DNA of 64,000 nt from Microthyrium microscopicum (GCA_010405405.1 MU004238.1:1440374-1504373), one strand, 5' to 3'; counted from the stretch's first letter, positions 20,909-31,802 are shown. Translations and numbers: made by a program. The notes: generated from the letters alone by a model not told the origin.

Positions 20909-22704
20909 ATGCTACGATCAAGGACCGCTCGCGCGGCTTCGTCCATAATACGAAATGTATCGAGGCCGTCCTTACGAACACTGGCCAGCGTAGCTCCTGT
21001 TCAGGGAAAGGTATGCTACGCCATTGATTCACCTGCTGCGGAACTGACTTGCGCATTAGGACCCCGTTGAACTAGATAATATCACAACCCTACCTAACGG
21101 CCTACGAGTTGCAACGGAGGCACTCCCAGGTCACTTCTCAGGCGTCGGAGTTTATATCGATGCAGGCTCGCGCTACGAAAATGCATATCTTTCAGGAGTT
21201 AGCCATATCATCGACAGGCTTGCCTTCAAGTCGACATCAACAAGAACTGCGGATAAAATGCTGGAATCGATGGAGATGCTAGGTGGTAACATTCAATGCG
21301 CTTCCTCACGAGAAGCATTGATGTACCAAGCCGCAACTTTCAATTCCGGCATCCCAGACACCATGGCCATCCTCGCCGAGACCATCCGCGATCCGCTCGT
21401 CACACCCACGGAGATAGAGCAACAATTACAGACGGCGGAATATGAGATTGAAGAGATATGGGCGAAGCCAGAACTGATACTGCCGGAACTGGTTCATGTT
21501 GCGGCTTACAGGAATAATACGTTGGGCAATCCACTGCTGTGTCCCAAGGATCGATTGCCAGCGATAAATCGGGATGTGATCGATGCTTATCGAAGGACGT
21601 TCTATCATCCAGAGCGTATGGTAATTGCTTTTGCCGGAGTAAATCACGAAGAAGCTGTACGGATGACCGAGAAATATTTCGGCGATATGCCAAAAGGAAC
21701 AGGGCCAGCACTACCTTCAGAGGCAGACATTAAATCATCGCTGGAACCTATCTCAGCAGCAACTGGTGGGACCTTATCAAATGGAATCAAAAGTACTTGA
21801 CTAATGCTCTATAGGCTCAACATCGTACGTTGGTACACCACCTCCGCATCAAAAATCTATTCTCTCCAAGCTCCCTTTCATCAAAAACCTCTCCACGTCA
21901 GCTTCTCGCGCTGCTTCCGTATCAGACCAATCTCTTTCATTTGAACCTCCAAACCTCACACTTCCCGCCACATACACTGGAGGCTTCATGTCTCTACCAG
22001 CCGCTCCTATATTAAATCCAAACATCCCTCCTCTTACACACATGCATCTCTGCTTCGAAGCGCCATCTATTACCTCGGACGAGATCTACACAGTCGCCGT
22101 CATGCAAACATTGCTCGGTGGAGGAGGTAGCTTTAGTGCCGGTGGGCCCGGTAAGGGAATGTATTCCCGACTATATACCAACGTGCTGAACCAGCATGGC
22201 TGGATTGAAAGCTGTGTTGCATTTAACCATGGATATTCCGACTCTGGAATCTTTGGCATTGCTGCATCGTGTATCGACCCATCACATACGCCTCACATGC
22301 TAGATGTAATGTGTCGCGAGCTCAAGATGCTCTTTGCCGAGGCTGGACGAGGTGTTCTTACATCACGAGAAGTTGAAAGAGCAAAGAATCAGCTTCGTTC
22401 AAACCTTCTTATGAATCTAGAGAGCCGTATGGTTGAACTGGAAGACTTGGGCCGGCAGGTCCAGACACATGGACGCAAGATTGGCGCCCAAGAGATGTGT
22501 GATAAAATTCAGGGCGTCACTGTCGCTGATATACAGCGAGTCGCGAAGATGATGTTCCAAGGAGGCGTTCAAAGTCCTGGTGGTGGAAGTGGTGCTCCGA
22601 CTGTGATTGTACAGCAACAGGGCCATGAACAGGACACTGGCTTCAAAGGCGGTTGGCAAGAGATCCAAGAGCGCATCAAGAAATGGGGCCTTGGGCGCAT
22701 GTAG
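20909..22704 (+). CDS. MAS2: Mitochondrial processing peptidase alpha subunit
   Basis: The substrate-recognition subunit of the matrix enzyme that removes presequences from imported precursors. 565 residues; exons 20909-21010, 21060-21765 and 21815-22704. The first exon encodes a classical presequence (MLRSRTARAASSIIRNVSR..., Arg/Ser/Ala-rich, no acidic residues). The M16 domain begins at ITTLPNGLRVATE. The zinc site HxxEH of the beta subunit is absent and reads SHIIDRLAFKS, as expected for alpha. The glycine-rich substrate loop (LLGGGGSFSAGGPGKGMYSRLY) confirms alpha. The C-terminal M16 half follows, ending IKKWGLGRM. Intron 2 is best read as 49 nt (donor GTGGGA at 21766); a nearer GTACTT donor would make only 22 nt. 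Confidence 0.93.
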
Positions 22705-22911
22705 TACGTGGAGAAAACGTACTGTTGTGTATATATGGCTGCTTCAAGCCCAAAATCTGTACTATTAGACACGTCACTATTATGATACCATCAGCTCTGC
22801 CATGTGCGTAGGAAGTTAAATCAAAGATTTCTTAGCACCGAATGCCTTTCAAAATTACTTTATCGCCGTCATGGCCTTCAGAACCAATAATTGACCTGAC
22901 GATTACTCAAA

Positions 22912-23452
22912 TCACTTTCCAGTATCCATAGCGCCCTCTGACTCCTTGGCCTGTTCCAGCCATTCCGTCGCTTCCTTCACTAGCTCCTTTTCTTTTCGCA
23001 AGCCAACATCTCGGCTTCGGCTGTTTAGTACAGCGACATCCATGGCTCCCATCCCGCCGTTGCTTTTGGTATCCTCTACGGGTAGAAGAATGCCGGCTTC
23101 TTCAAGCGCATAAGACTGCTGGAGAAGAATCTGCTTAAGGCGAAATAGCGTTTTGAAATAGTCGCGAACATGTGTCTGGATTCCAGCCTTGCGAGCTTCT
23201 AAAGCAGTTCCATCTGCTTCAGCGAGAAGCTCGGCATTGTGTGTAGAGTCTGATAACAGCGCAATGGCAGAGCCAGCAGACTGTAATAAGTTCGGAACGT
23301 CCTAGCTATTTAGTGAGGTATTCGGGCATTTGGATAGCATTACATACTCGGCTTAGGGCTACAAGGACTTTGAGGTTGTCCATGTTCCCATATACTTGAG
23401 GTTCGGATTCGGATCCATTTTCAGAGCCATTGTCGGACCGATCTTCCTCCAT
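22912..23452 (-). CDS. MED11: Mediator complex subunit 11
   Basis: Small head-module subunit of Mediator, which bridges activators to RNA polymerase II and TFIIH. 164 residues in two exons (23452-23348 and 23301-22912; intron 46 nt). After an acidic N-terminus (MEEDRSDNGSENGSESEPQ) comes MDNLKVLVALSR then DVPNLLQSAGSAIALLSD, the recognisable MED11 helix. It is followed by a HVRDYFKTLFRLKQILLQQ helix typical of the four-helix bundle with MED22. The tail is Glu/Lys-rich helix. The ATG at 23452 is preferred over an upstream frame that lacks domain content. It is divergent from TAF5, 552 bases apart. Confidence 0.78.
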
Positions 23453-24004
23453 GATGGAAAGGCTTGGGTAGTAGTTGTGAGAGACTGCAAGAGATGGTGT
23501 TATGTAATTGCCGGAGAATAGGTTTGTCGCCTGGTGATGAGCATTCTGCGCGTTGTGTAAATGTTGAACCAAGTAACACAACCATCTCTTTTTGGGGTGA
23601 GGTTGGAAGTGATAGCATAAGCGCCGGTTTAATGGTTACAATTGGTTGCATAGACGCCGAAGCGTGCCTTAAAAGGCAACTGCGACCCTCTAAGCTCTTT
23701 CCTAGTGTGAACGTTCATCTTCACTCCATGCATGCTTTGTCAAAGCGCCTCACTTCAACCTCCATCAACCACCCATATTCTAGATCTTCAATTGCTCATC
23801 TGTCTACTTCTTGCTGTATTCATCTCTGGCCATCGCATATCGAATCAACATCGAATTACTTTCCAGGGACCTTGTCTTCATCGCCTCTACATTCGCGCTG
23901 CGCGCGGCCAACATCGCGAGCCTCGAGATTTGTAGGATCATCTGCGCCGTTAAGTTATGAACAGTTTACGCTAATGACTGATAGCTTGAAAGAGATCTGC
24001 AGCC
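23453..24004. promoter_or_regulatory. Divergent MED11-TAF5 promoter
   Basis: This 552-bp stretch separates the starts of two RNA polymerase II machinery genes, so it must hold both promoters. It is CT-rich on the plus strand toward TAF5 (about 23700-23900). I saw no confident named element. Confidence 0.55.
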
Positions 24005-27000
24005 ATGTCTAATATCCCAAATGTCCCATCACGGAGTGGTAGTATCGCCAATGGACCACCAAGCGCAGGCATGAACTCGCAACAAGCACCGCCTCCTACC
24101 CCAGGCGCTGCGCCAACACAGCAAAATCTAAACCAAATAGTAAGTCGATAGAGAACCAACTGGAGATGTTTGGATTGAGTTTTTTTTTTATTCTTGCTTG
24201 TCTTGCTTGTGTTTTTGAGAAGCGGGATCAGACAATCTCAGCAGATGTCTGGGCGGTACGCTTGTGGCCTGGCCCTGCACTTGTTTTTCACTTTCTCATT
24301 TTCTTTGCTGTCCTTTCCGTTTGGCGTCCTCTTCCTTTGCGAGATCTGGAGCTGGAGACTATCTGGACTTGACCATGAGCTGCAAAATCGAGGGTCTCAG
24401 CAGACTTACCTTTCTTGACAACTCATGACATCCATCACGAGGAGGATCCACCCTGGAGATGCTTTAACTATGGAATGCCTTCCTATCCAATTTATGGAGG
24501 CCTTTGAGACTCACACCACCAGCAGCACCATAATGCCTCACTCCAAGGACTAGGCAATGCCCCAAATCGAGGACAAAGCAATTCTCCCAGCCAAAGACCA
24601 GGTTTTGCGTCTCCAAATACTGCAAATATGTATCAATTTCATCCTGCTGGCTTCAGCCAAGGACAGGCTTCTAGGCCGTCACAAGGCTCTAATCAATCGC
24701 AAAATGGTGGCCGTTTACCTGCTCATGGCCGCTCATTATCGAATAATGGTGCTCCAACCCCATACCAACCATTATCTAATCAGCGGGTTAACACTCAAGA
24801 TGGTGGACAGCCTCCGGCCAAGAGACAGCAAGTCTCTGGTGGGCTTTTTTACCCTTCTAATTACCCTGCCTCTCCTCGTCAGGGGACCTCTCAGAATTAC
24901 GGACAGTCACAATCAAGTCCCCAAACTATGCCTGGTAACAATATGGCGCCATCTAACCGTTCTGCCTCAGGCCAGCACTGGAATTCTTCAAATCGAGGTC
25001 CTCTGCAGCTACCAGACCAGCATATGTCAACTGAAAATTCAGCACATGCGCAGCATGGTGGCTTTTCCGCCTCTCAGCTAAGCTCCCCTAGTCGAGGACC
25101 ATCGCAGCAACAAATTTCGCAAGCAATGTCTTCATCACAACTGAATTCTCAAGGCCGGGCTCAGACACAGCGACCAACATCGCAGGGAATATCGCCTAAT
25201 CCACAAATGAGCCCGCATAATCAGGCTCCAATGCAGCAACTGTCATTTTCAGGGGCGCCTCCTTCACAGATGAATGCTCAAGGCTGGGAAGCAACACAGC
25301 AACAATCATTTCAAGAGCCTCCATCCGGTCCACAATTTAATATTCCGGGTCGGGCACCGGCGCAGCAACAGTCGTTACAAGCGGCGTCAGCTTCACAAAC
25401 AATTGCTCAAAGTTGGGCTCAAATACAAGAGCAACCATATCAAGGACCCCTTCATCTACCCGCAAACCCCCGCAATCAGGCGCAAGCACAGCAAAACACA
25501 GCTCAAGATCCTCCATATAGTCCACAGGCGCAGGTTACTCAGAATTATCAAGCGGCACAGCTCCCGACATCTCAAGTCACTTCTTTCAGTCCTCAGTTGC
25601 AATCGCCAACTACTCAAAACCAACGACCAGTGCAGCAGTCGTCTCAAGCAAACTTCTCTAGTCCGCGACCAATCTATCGCAATAATCTGCCAGAGAAGCG
25701 GCCGCTGAACCAAGGAGCTCCTTCTCTCCCGAATTTCAAACTTCAGGGTCAGCTATCGACACCGTCCCAACACGCTCCATCTCGTTTGAGCGACGAAAGT
25801 TCACAAAACCGGGCCTCGCCGTCTCCACAACTTCAAGTACCTTCGCCTACATCGAACTTCTTGCAAGAAAATCAGTCGCACCAAAATTCTCCGGGTGGCG
25901 TGCCAGGACAGCAGCGGCAATTTCAGGGACCGGCTTCTGGCTCTCAGCACAACGCTCCCAATCGTAGCCTGGTGACTAGTAATTCTCAAACTCGAGTGTT
26001 CGATCATCATTCAGAAACTCAAGGGCCGGCAGTTTCTGGTTTTCAGCCCAATTCTTCCAATCGCGGCTCTGCACAACAAGCAGCAATTCAAAGTGCTGTC
26101 TCTATTTCACTACCGAAGGTCCACAGTCAGGTAACTGAGCAGCTCAAGTCTCAAGGTAGCGGACCTTCACTGCAAACCCAGGTCCAAGGTTCATCGAGCT
26201 CATCTCCAAACTTGTTGCATCGAGCTGCACAATCGTCGCCTTCTCAAAGTCACGCAACAACACAACAGCCACCAAATCAAATACTTCCTACCCAGCAGCA
26301 ACAGTGCCCCAGCCAAGGACAAGCGCAACTACATTCTGCTGATCCTAATCGACCGTATCCTCACTCTCAGCATCGTGTACCAGCACAGCAGTTGTCATAT
26401 CAGGTAACTCCTAGGTCACGGCCACAGTCTCAGAGCCAAGGACAGGCGCATCCAAATCCCTCAAACCACGGGCAACAAGCAGCATATGCTAGTAGGCAGT
26501 TCAATACCCATCCTGTAATAAACACCCAATCGAAATCTCCGCCGAATCGGCCAGCAAATCCCGCAATGGCGCCTCCTCTACCCTCTTGGAATGCATCATC
26601 CACTTCTCGAACTTATCTCAGCCCAGGTCCTTCCTTTTCGAATCGCCAGCCATACTATGGAACCGGAACTCCCGGCATGCGGCAAATTCAACGACCGCTG
26701 GCCCCAGTCGTGGAATATCAGCTCAATCCCAATACGGTATAATTTGTGTTTGAAGTTTTGTCTTTGAGATTCTTATTTTTTTTTGTCAAAGGAGACGCGA
26801 CGTTCAATATACTCAGTTTGCTAACGTAACTTCAAGGTTCTTGAGTACCTTAATAAAAAAGGGTATGCAAAAACAGAGGCGACACTTCGTAAAGAATCTG
26901 CCAATCTTGAAGCCAATGGTACGCCCTCTGTACGACGAGCTCGAGAAACTGGTGGTCCGGCTTATGATAAAGCTTTTTGTAAGTTGCGGATCCATTTCTA

Positions 27001-28963
27001 CCATTGTGATGAGGTCTAACACGTTGATAGCGATTCTTCTAGGATTCATTGAAGACAGCTTAGAAGCCTATCGCCCTGAGCTTTATCGACTGTTGTGGCC
27101 GATTTTTGTTCATTGCATTCTTGATCTTGCGGCCGATTACTATCCTCGCGAATGCGAGGCCTTCTATAAGAAGCATCATGAACGATTTGATCGCGAGCAT
27201 GTCGATGAGCTTCGACAACTCTCTGTTATCACAAGCCCGGAACACTTGGCAAGCAGCAGCCTTGCTAAACTGTACCGTGAAAACAAATACCGACTCACTC
27301 TGACAAAGATGGTCTATGCCATTCTGGTACAATTCCTGGAGAATAGGGAAGAAGACGGTGGCGACATTCTTACCAAACTTATCAATAGCCATCTTAAGAT
27401 CGTTGAAGTAGAGCGTGCCGCAGTAGGAGAGCGAAGTTTAGCTGCTATGCTTGCACGCAAAGGTGAAGAATACGACCAGCCTGCCGAAGATGAAGGCATC
27501 CCCGGCCATAATCCTGGATCTGCAAACACAGATCCCAACGCTCCTAATGTTCTACCTCGTCTTGCGCTCGGACCTTTACCTATGGACGTGGACCTTGCAG
27601 ATGATGTTCGCGCAGAATTAGCTGAGCAAGATGAAAAAGAGCCGCCAGCCCCTGGCGAGGATTCGCTTGTGGCAGTCTGGGACGAAAAGGTCAAAAAAGA
27701 ACCAACCGAAGACGCGCCTTCACGCGAAACAATTCCCCTCCCACCTCCTCTAGCTAGAGATGTCGCAATGGAAGTCCAGAAGGTTCGTGAGCATCGTGAT
27801 CGATTCAAGATAGATCCTTTCACGGGCGGAACTCCACCAGGCGTTAGTGTTTGTATGTACACATTTCACAACACACACGAAAGGTTAGTGGAGATATCAT
27901 TATTGAAAACATTCGCCTGACATGTTCTAGCTTCAACTGCCTCGATTTCTCTGGAGACTTGTTATTGGTAGCTGGAGGCACGGCTTTAAGCTACATTCAA
28001 GTTTGGTCACTTGACGGATCGCCCTTGATAGATATGAGTAGACCAGACGAAGAGAAGCCACCATCTTCGCGCCGCCTAATAGGTCACTCTGGACCTGTAT
28101 TCGCAGTTTCTTTCCAACCTTCAACAGAAAAGCCGAAAACTGAGACAGATTTCCTGAAGGACACCCATACAGGCCCCCATCTCCTCCTTTCCGCCTCAGC
28201 CGATAAGACTATCCGTCTTTGGAGCTTAGATGCCTGGACATGCCTGACCTATTTCCGCTCACATCTAGCCCCCGTCTTCGATGTTCAATGGGGTCCTTAC
28301 GGGCACTACTTCTTGACATGTGGTGCGGACAAGGTGGCCCGTGTATGGTCGCAGGAATCTATAGCGCCATTGCGCATGTTCGTCGGCCATGAAAACGATG
28401 TCGAATGTGGCGCATGGCATCCCAATGGCGCATACGTCTTCACTGCAGGCGACAAAACCATTCGAATGTGGGATATAATGCGTGGCACCTCACTGCGCAT
28501 GTTTACGGGACATACTGGGAATATTACCGCCCTCGAATGCTCTCGCGATGGCAAGACTCTAGCATCTGCGGATGATCAGGGAAGCATCTTTTTGTGGGAC
28601 CTGGCAACTGGTACACGCATCAAGCGCATGCGTGGGCACGCCAAAGGAGGCATCTGGTCTCTCTCATGGAGCGTCGAATCGAACCTCGTTGTCTCTGGTG
28701 GCGCTGATAACACTGTTCGTGTTTGGGATGTTGCTCCGCGTGCCGAAGGTTCTCGGGCAGCCGATCTTAATAAGACAGATGGCTCCATGAGTGCTCCTCC
28801 GGTTCCGAGCGTGTTACCACCTAAGAAGTCGAAAAAGGATGTTGTGATCACACCTGATCAGATCAGCTGTTTCCCGACCAAAAAGAGTCCTGTCAAGAAG
28901 GTCATGTTTACTCGGGCAAATCTTTGCATTGCTGGGTCTGTCTTCGAACCTGAGCCAGCTTGA
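24005..28963 (+). CDS. TAF5: TFIID subunit TAF5 (LisH, NTD2 and WD40 repeats)
   Basis: Scaffold subunit shared by TFIID and, in fungi, SAGA. The short reading has exons 24005-24139, 26837-26978, 27031-27883 and 27931-28963, giving 720 residues, the expected length. Exon 1 ends QQNLNQI in phase 0 and exon 2 opens VLEYLNKKGYAKTEATL, together rebuilding the LisH motif. The NTD2 domain follows (EAYRPELYRLLWPIFVHC..), then an acidic linker with QKVREHRDRFKI and VCMYTFHNT. The C-terminal WD40 propeller shows LIGHSGPVFAVSF, SASADKTIRLWS, VGHENDVECGAWHPNG, FTGHTGNITAL and GGADNTVRVWD. Intron 1 is 2,697 nt and carries a large Q-rich open frame (24508-26742) with in-phase splice options at both ends; a long form of about 1,458 residues is formally possible. 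Confidence 0.92.
24508..26742 (+). CDS. Glutamine/serine/proline-rich open frame inside TAF5 intron 1 (possible cassette exon)
   Basis: A 744-codon open frame on the TAF5 strand, opened by a TGA at 24505-24507 and closed by TAA at 26740-26742; the first internal ATG is at 24628. It is rich in Gln, Ser, Pro and Asn and built of degenerate units of about 21-22 residues, e.g. SQMNAQGWEATQQQSFQ, PQFNIPGRAPAQQQSLQ and SQTIAQSWAQIQEQPYQ. Used as an exon from 24523 (after CACCAG) to 26736 (before GTATAA), it is 2,214 nt, exactly 738 codons, and joins exon 1 and exon 2 in phase 0. Only 94 nt separate its stop from the TAF5 LisH exon, which is short for an independent 3' end. It could be a cassette exon, a nested gene or a relic. 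No homology can be assigned by eye. Confidence 0.45.
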   Translation, partial: DSHHQQHHNASLQGLGNAPNRGQSNSPSQRPGFASPNTANMYQFHPAGFSQGQASRPSQGSNQSQNGGRLPAHGRSLSNNGAPTPYQPLSNQRVNTQDGGQPPAKRQQVSGGLFYPSNYPASPRQGTSQNYGQSQSSPQTMPGNNMAPSNRSASGQHWNSSNRGPLQLPDQHMSTENSAHAQHGGFSASQLSSPSRGPSQQQISQAMSSSQLNSQGRAQTQRPTSQGISPNPQMSPHNQAPMQQLSFSGAPPSQMNAQGWEATQQQSFQEPPSGPQFNIPGRAPAQQQSLQAASASQTIAQSWAQIQEQPYQGPLHLPANPRNQAQAQQNTAQDPPYSPQAQVTQNYQAAQLPTSQVTSFSPQLQSPTTQNQRPVQQSSQANFSSPRPIYRNNLPEKRPLNQGAPSLPNFKLQGQLSTPSQHAPSRLSDESSQNRASPSPQLQVPSPTSNFLQENQSHQNSPGGVPGQQRQFQGPASGSQHNAPNRSLVTSNSQTRVFDHHSETQGPAVSGFQPNSSNRGSAQQAAIQSAVSISLPKVHSQVTEQLKSQGSGPSLQTQVQGSSSSSPNLLHRAAQSSPSQSHATTQQPPNQILPTQQQQCPSQGQAQLHSADPNRPYPHSQHRVPAQQLSYQVTPRSRPQSQSQGQAHPNPSNHGQQAAYASRQFNTHPVINTQSKSPPNRPANPAMAPPLPSWNASSTSRTYLSPGPSFSNRQPYYGTGTPGMRQIQRPLAPVVEYQLNPNTV

Positions 28964-29374
28964 GTACGGATTGTTATGACCAATATAACTCATTCTATGA
29001 CGTCCTTCGAAAACTATCAACATCTGGCTCGTCGCATAACAATTCGACAATTTCACGAACGAGTAGTCGATTATCAATTCAAGGGCACAGCATAATGCCT
29101 GCTAAAATCTGCCGGCTGAAGGATACATCACGACTCGCTCTCTGACATAAGCACAATATATCCCTATCTTTTGATGCTGAGGTCTTCCGAAGCATGTAAT
29201 ATACTATCCCTATTCATCGTATCGCTCTGTAATCTCCTGCCTGTTGGTATGGGTATACAGCGATGGTTTGCATCTTTGGTAGGAAGAAATTAGTCAAAGA
29301 GCCAAAACAATTATTATTGTGCATCAAAACTCCGTCGCTATGCCACTGATGTGATTTTAAGCCCTTTCAAGACA
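28964..29374. other. Convergent 3' flanks of TAF5 and prefoldin 6
   Basis: About 410 bases with no gene seen. A 61-codon frame at 28960-29145 overlaps the TAF5 stop and is taken as chance. Confidence 0.5.
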
Positions 29375-29810
29375 CTAAGCAGCAGCAGGTACCCCTTGAC
29401 TGGCCTCGAGCTGGCTTTGAAGTTGATAGATCTGCTCATTCGTTAGTCAATCGCCTCTTAGCTAGACACAGTTACTATGATCTCACCTCCATCTTGAGCT
29501 TTTCACTCTTCTGTCTTACTTCTTCAATCTCCTTCTCTATGCGCTCAATTTCTCGGTTGATGAAGCTTAGACGACCTTCCACGGCCAAAACTGCCTCCGT
29601 CTTGTCCTGTTTGAGTAGCACTGGTCCAACGAGTTTGTAGATTCCGGCCTCATCATCCAGAGTAGCAAATTCTTTCTGTACTGCTTTGTTTTCTTGTTGT
29701 TGTGATTCCAGCTTTTGTCTTGCGGCGACTGAGTTGCTGAGTTCGGTTTGAAGTGAGTTGTACTCGTCTGTGAGCGCTTGTAGATGTCCTCCAGGACCAG
29801 GATTTGCCAT
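29375..29810 (-). CDS. YKE2: Prefoldin subunit 6 (beta-type)
   Basis: Subunit of the hexameric prefoldin co-chaperone that hands unfolded actin and tubulin to the CCT chaperonin in the cytosol. 126 residues, two exons (29810-29487 and 29431-29375; intron 55 nt with a GACTAAC branch). The long N- and C-terminal coiled-coil helices flank the beta hairpin YKLVGPVLLKQDKTEAV, typical of beta-class prefoldin 6. Helix 2 runs RLSFINREIERIEKEIEEV. The short second exon encodes IYQLQSQLEASQG and an Ala tail. It is divergent from VPS4, 443 bp apart. Confidence 0.9.
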
Positions 29811-30253
29811 ACTGAAGGTTCGTTGGAAGGTATCTAATAATTCGTAGTTATGATGAGAAAGTTAGACTTACAAGAACTCGTCAAAAAAATAACATTGAAC
29901 CAAAATCACCTCAAGAATCTCTATCACGTGTCCGTGCGTTGCCCCTCGCGATCTGGATTCTGGCCTGGTGTTGCCCGACGGAACTTCAGCTTTCTTTCCA
30001 TTTATACTTGATCAATCTCGCTTATTTTGTCCTTTAATCTGTCTCTGTTTCCTTTTCGATAGCTACTCCTCACCGCCGTCTTAGAAGTCCAACACTTTAC
30101 GCCACTTCGTCCAAGTCACAACCCCGCCAACTGCGCGACTGCCTATATCGTCACATCCGAGTCTCTCGCCTGCGCGCTGCTAAACACCTGAAATCGAAGT
30201 TCTCGAACTTGACGTACTTTTGAAAACGATAATACACTGCGGACATACTCAAA
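29811..30253. promoter_or_regulatory. Divergent prefoldin 6-VPS4 promoter
   Basis: 443 bp between two outward-facing starts, so it contains both promoters. It is T/C-rich on the plus strand at about 30010-30100 toward VPS4. No specific element could be named. Confidence 0.5.
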
Positions 30254-31802
30254 ATGAGCAACACGGACTTTCTCGGGCGGGCGATTGATACAGTGAAGAA
30301 GGCGATTGAGTTCGATACGGCGGGAAACTATAAGGAAGCTTATACGTGGTACATGAATTCTTGTAAGAACTCAGTAACAGTGAATCTTGACGAAGGATAG
30401 TTGCTAATACGAAAGTAGTGGATTTGTTCATGCTTGCCCTCAAGTGTACGTCCAATGATCGCGCAGAACCCAGCTTATGCTAACCTATGCGATAGGGGAG
30501 AAGAATGCCAAATCGAAGGAAGTTGTTCGACAAAAGACCGCCGAGTATATGGACCGAGCAGAGAAGCTGAAAACATACTTGAATGAGGATGGAACGGGGA
30601 AGAAGCCTGCAGCGATGGGATCTAATGGAAAAGCATCTGCTAATGGGTATTGAAACCCATTCTATTTGGTATTAGATTCGCGGCTAACATTGTGGATTTA
30701 GCGGCGGCCCTGAAGAAGAGGATGCGGACTCTAAAAAGCTACGAGGTGCATTAGCCGGTGCCATTCTGACGGACAAGCCTAATATCAAATGGGAGGATGT
30801 GGCTGGTTTGGAACAAGCGAAGGAATCGTTAAAGGAAGCCGTCATATTACCCATCAAATTCCCACATCTCTTCCAAGGCAAGCGACAACCGTGGAAAGGC
30901 ATATTGCTATACGGACCTCCGGGTACGGGTAAATCCTACCTTGCCAAGGCTGTCGCGACAGAGGCAAACAGCACATTCTTCAGTGTCAGCAGTTCGGATC
31001 TAGTATCCAAGTGGATGGGTGAGAGTGAACGGTAAGTTTTCCAACAACCTGTGTCTGGGAGATTATGCTGACTTTCGAAGGCTCGTGAAACAACTATTCA
31101 ACATGGCGCGAGAAAACAAGCCATCTATCATATTCATCGACGAAATCGATGCTCTATGTGGTCCTCGAGGTGAAGGCGAATCAGAAGCATCTCGACGTAT
31201 CAAGACTGAGCTGCTAGTACAAATGGATGGTGTCGGAAAAGATTCTAGAGGTGTGCTCATTCTTGGTGCCACGAACATTCCCTGGCAGCTTGATGCAGCT
31301 ATACGGCGGCGTTTTCAACGTCGAGTCCATATTAGTCTACCGGATCTCAATGCTCGTATGAAGATGTTTGAGCTTGCTATAGGAACGACTCCATGCGAAC
31401 TCAACCAGGCGGACTACAAGAAGCTGGCGGTTTTAACGGAGGGATACTCTGGTAGCGATATCGCCATTGCAGTACAAGATGCACTTATGCAGCCCGTGCG
31501 GAAAATCCAGATGGCAACTCATTACAAAAAGGTATGCTCAAGACCATTATCGAATTTGCCGATTTACTAATACTTTGTAGGTGATGGACGAAGGTGTGGA
31601 GAAACTTACTCCCTGCTCGCCTGGCGACCAAGGAGCAATGGAGATGGACTGGACACAAGTGGACTCAGAGAAGCTCCTGGAGCCACCATTACTACGAAAG
31701 GACTTTGAAAAGGCCATCAAAAGCGCGCGGCCAACAGTCAGTCAAGGCGATTTGGAGCGCAATGCGGAATGGACCAAAGAGTTTGGTAGTGAGGGAGCTT
31801 GA
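30254..31802 (+). CDS. VPS4: Vacuolar protein sorting ATPase VPS4
   Basis: AAA ATPase that disassembles ESCRT-III on endosomes and at abscission sites. 429 residues over six exons: 30254-30362, 30419-30445 (27 nt), 30496-30646, 30702-31031, 31081-31531 and 31581-31802. All junctions keep frame. The N-terminal MIT domain (about 1-75) reads [32 protein letters not shown], ending RAEKLKTYL. The ATPase core has Walker A GPPGTGKS, pore-loop region KWMGESER, Walker [11 protein letters not shown] and second region of homology [19 protein letters not shown]. The C-terminal Vps4 helix ([21 protein letters not shown]) is complete. The palB calpain, which acts on the same ESCRT-III platform, is 27 kb away. 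Confidence 0.97.

Noticed and set aside
24557-25081. Second long frame overlapping the Q-rich frame
   Set aside because: A frame-shifted shadow of the Q-rich sequence with improbable Ile/Leu-rich composition.
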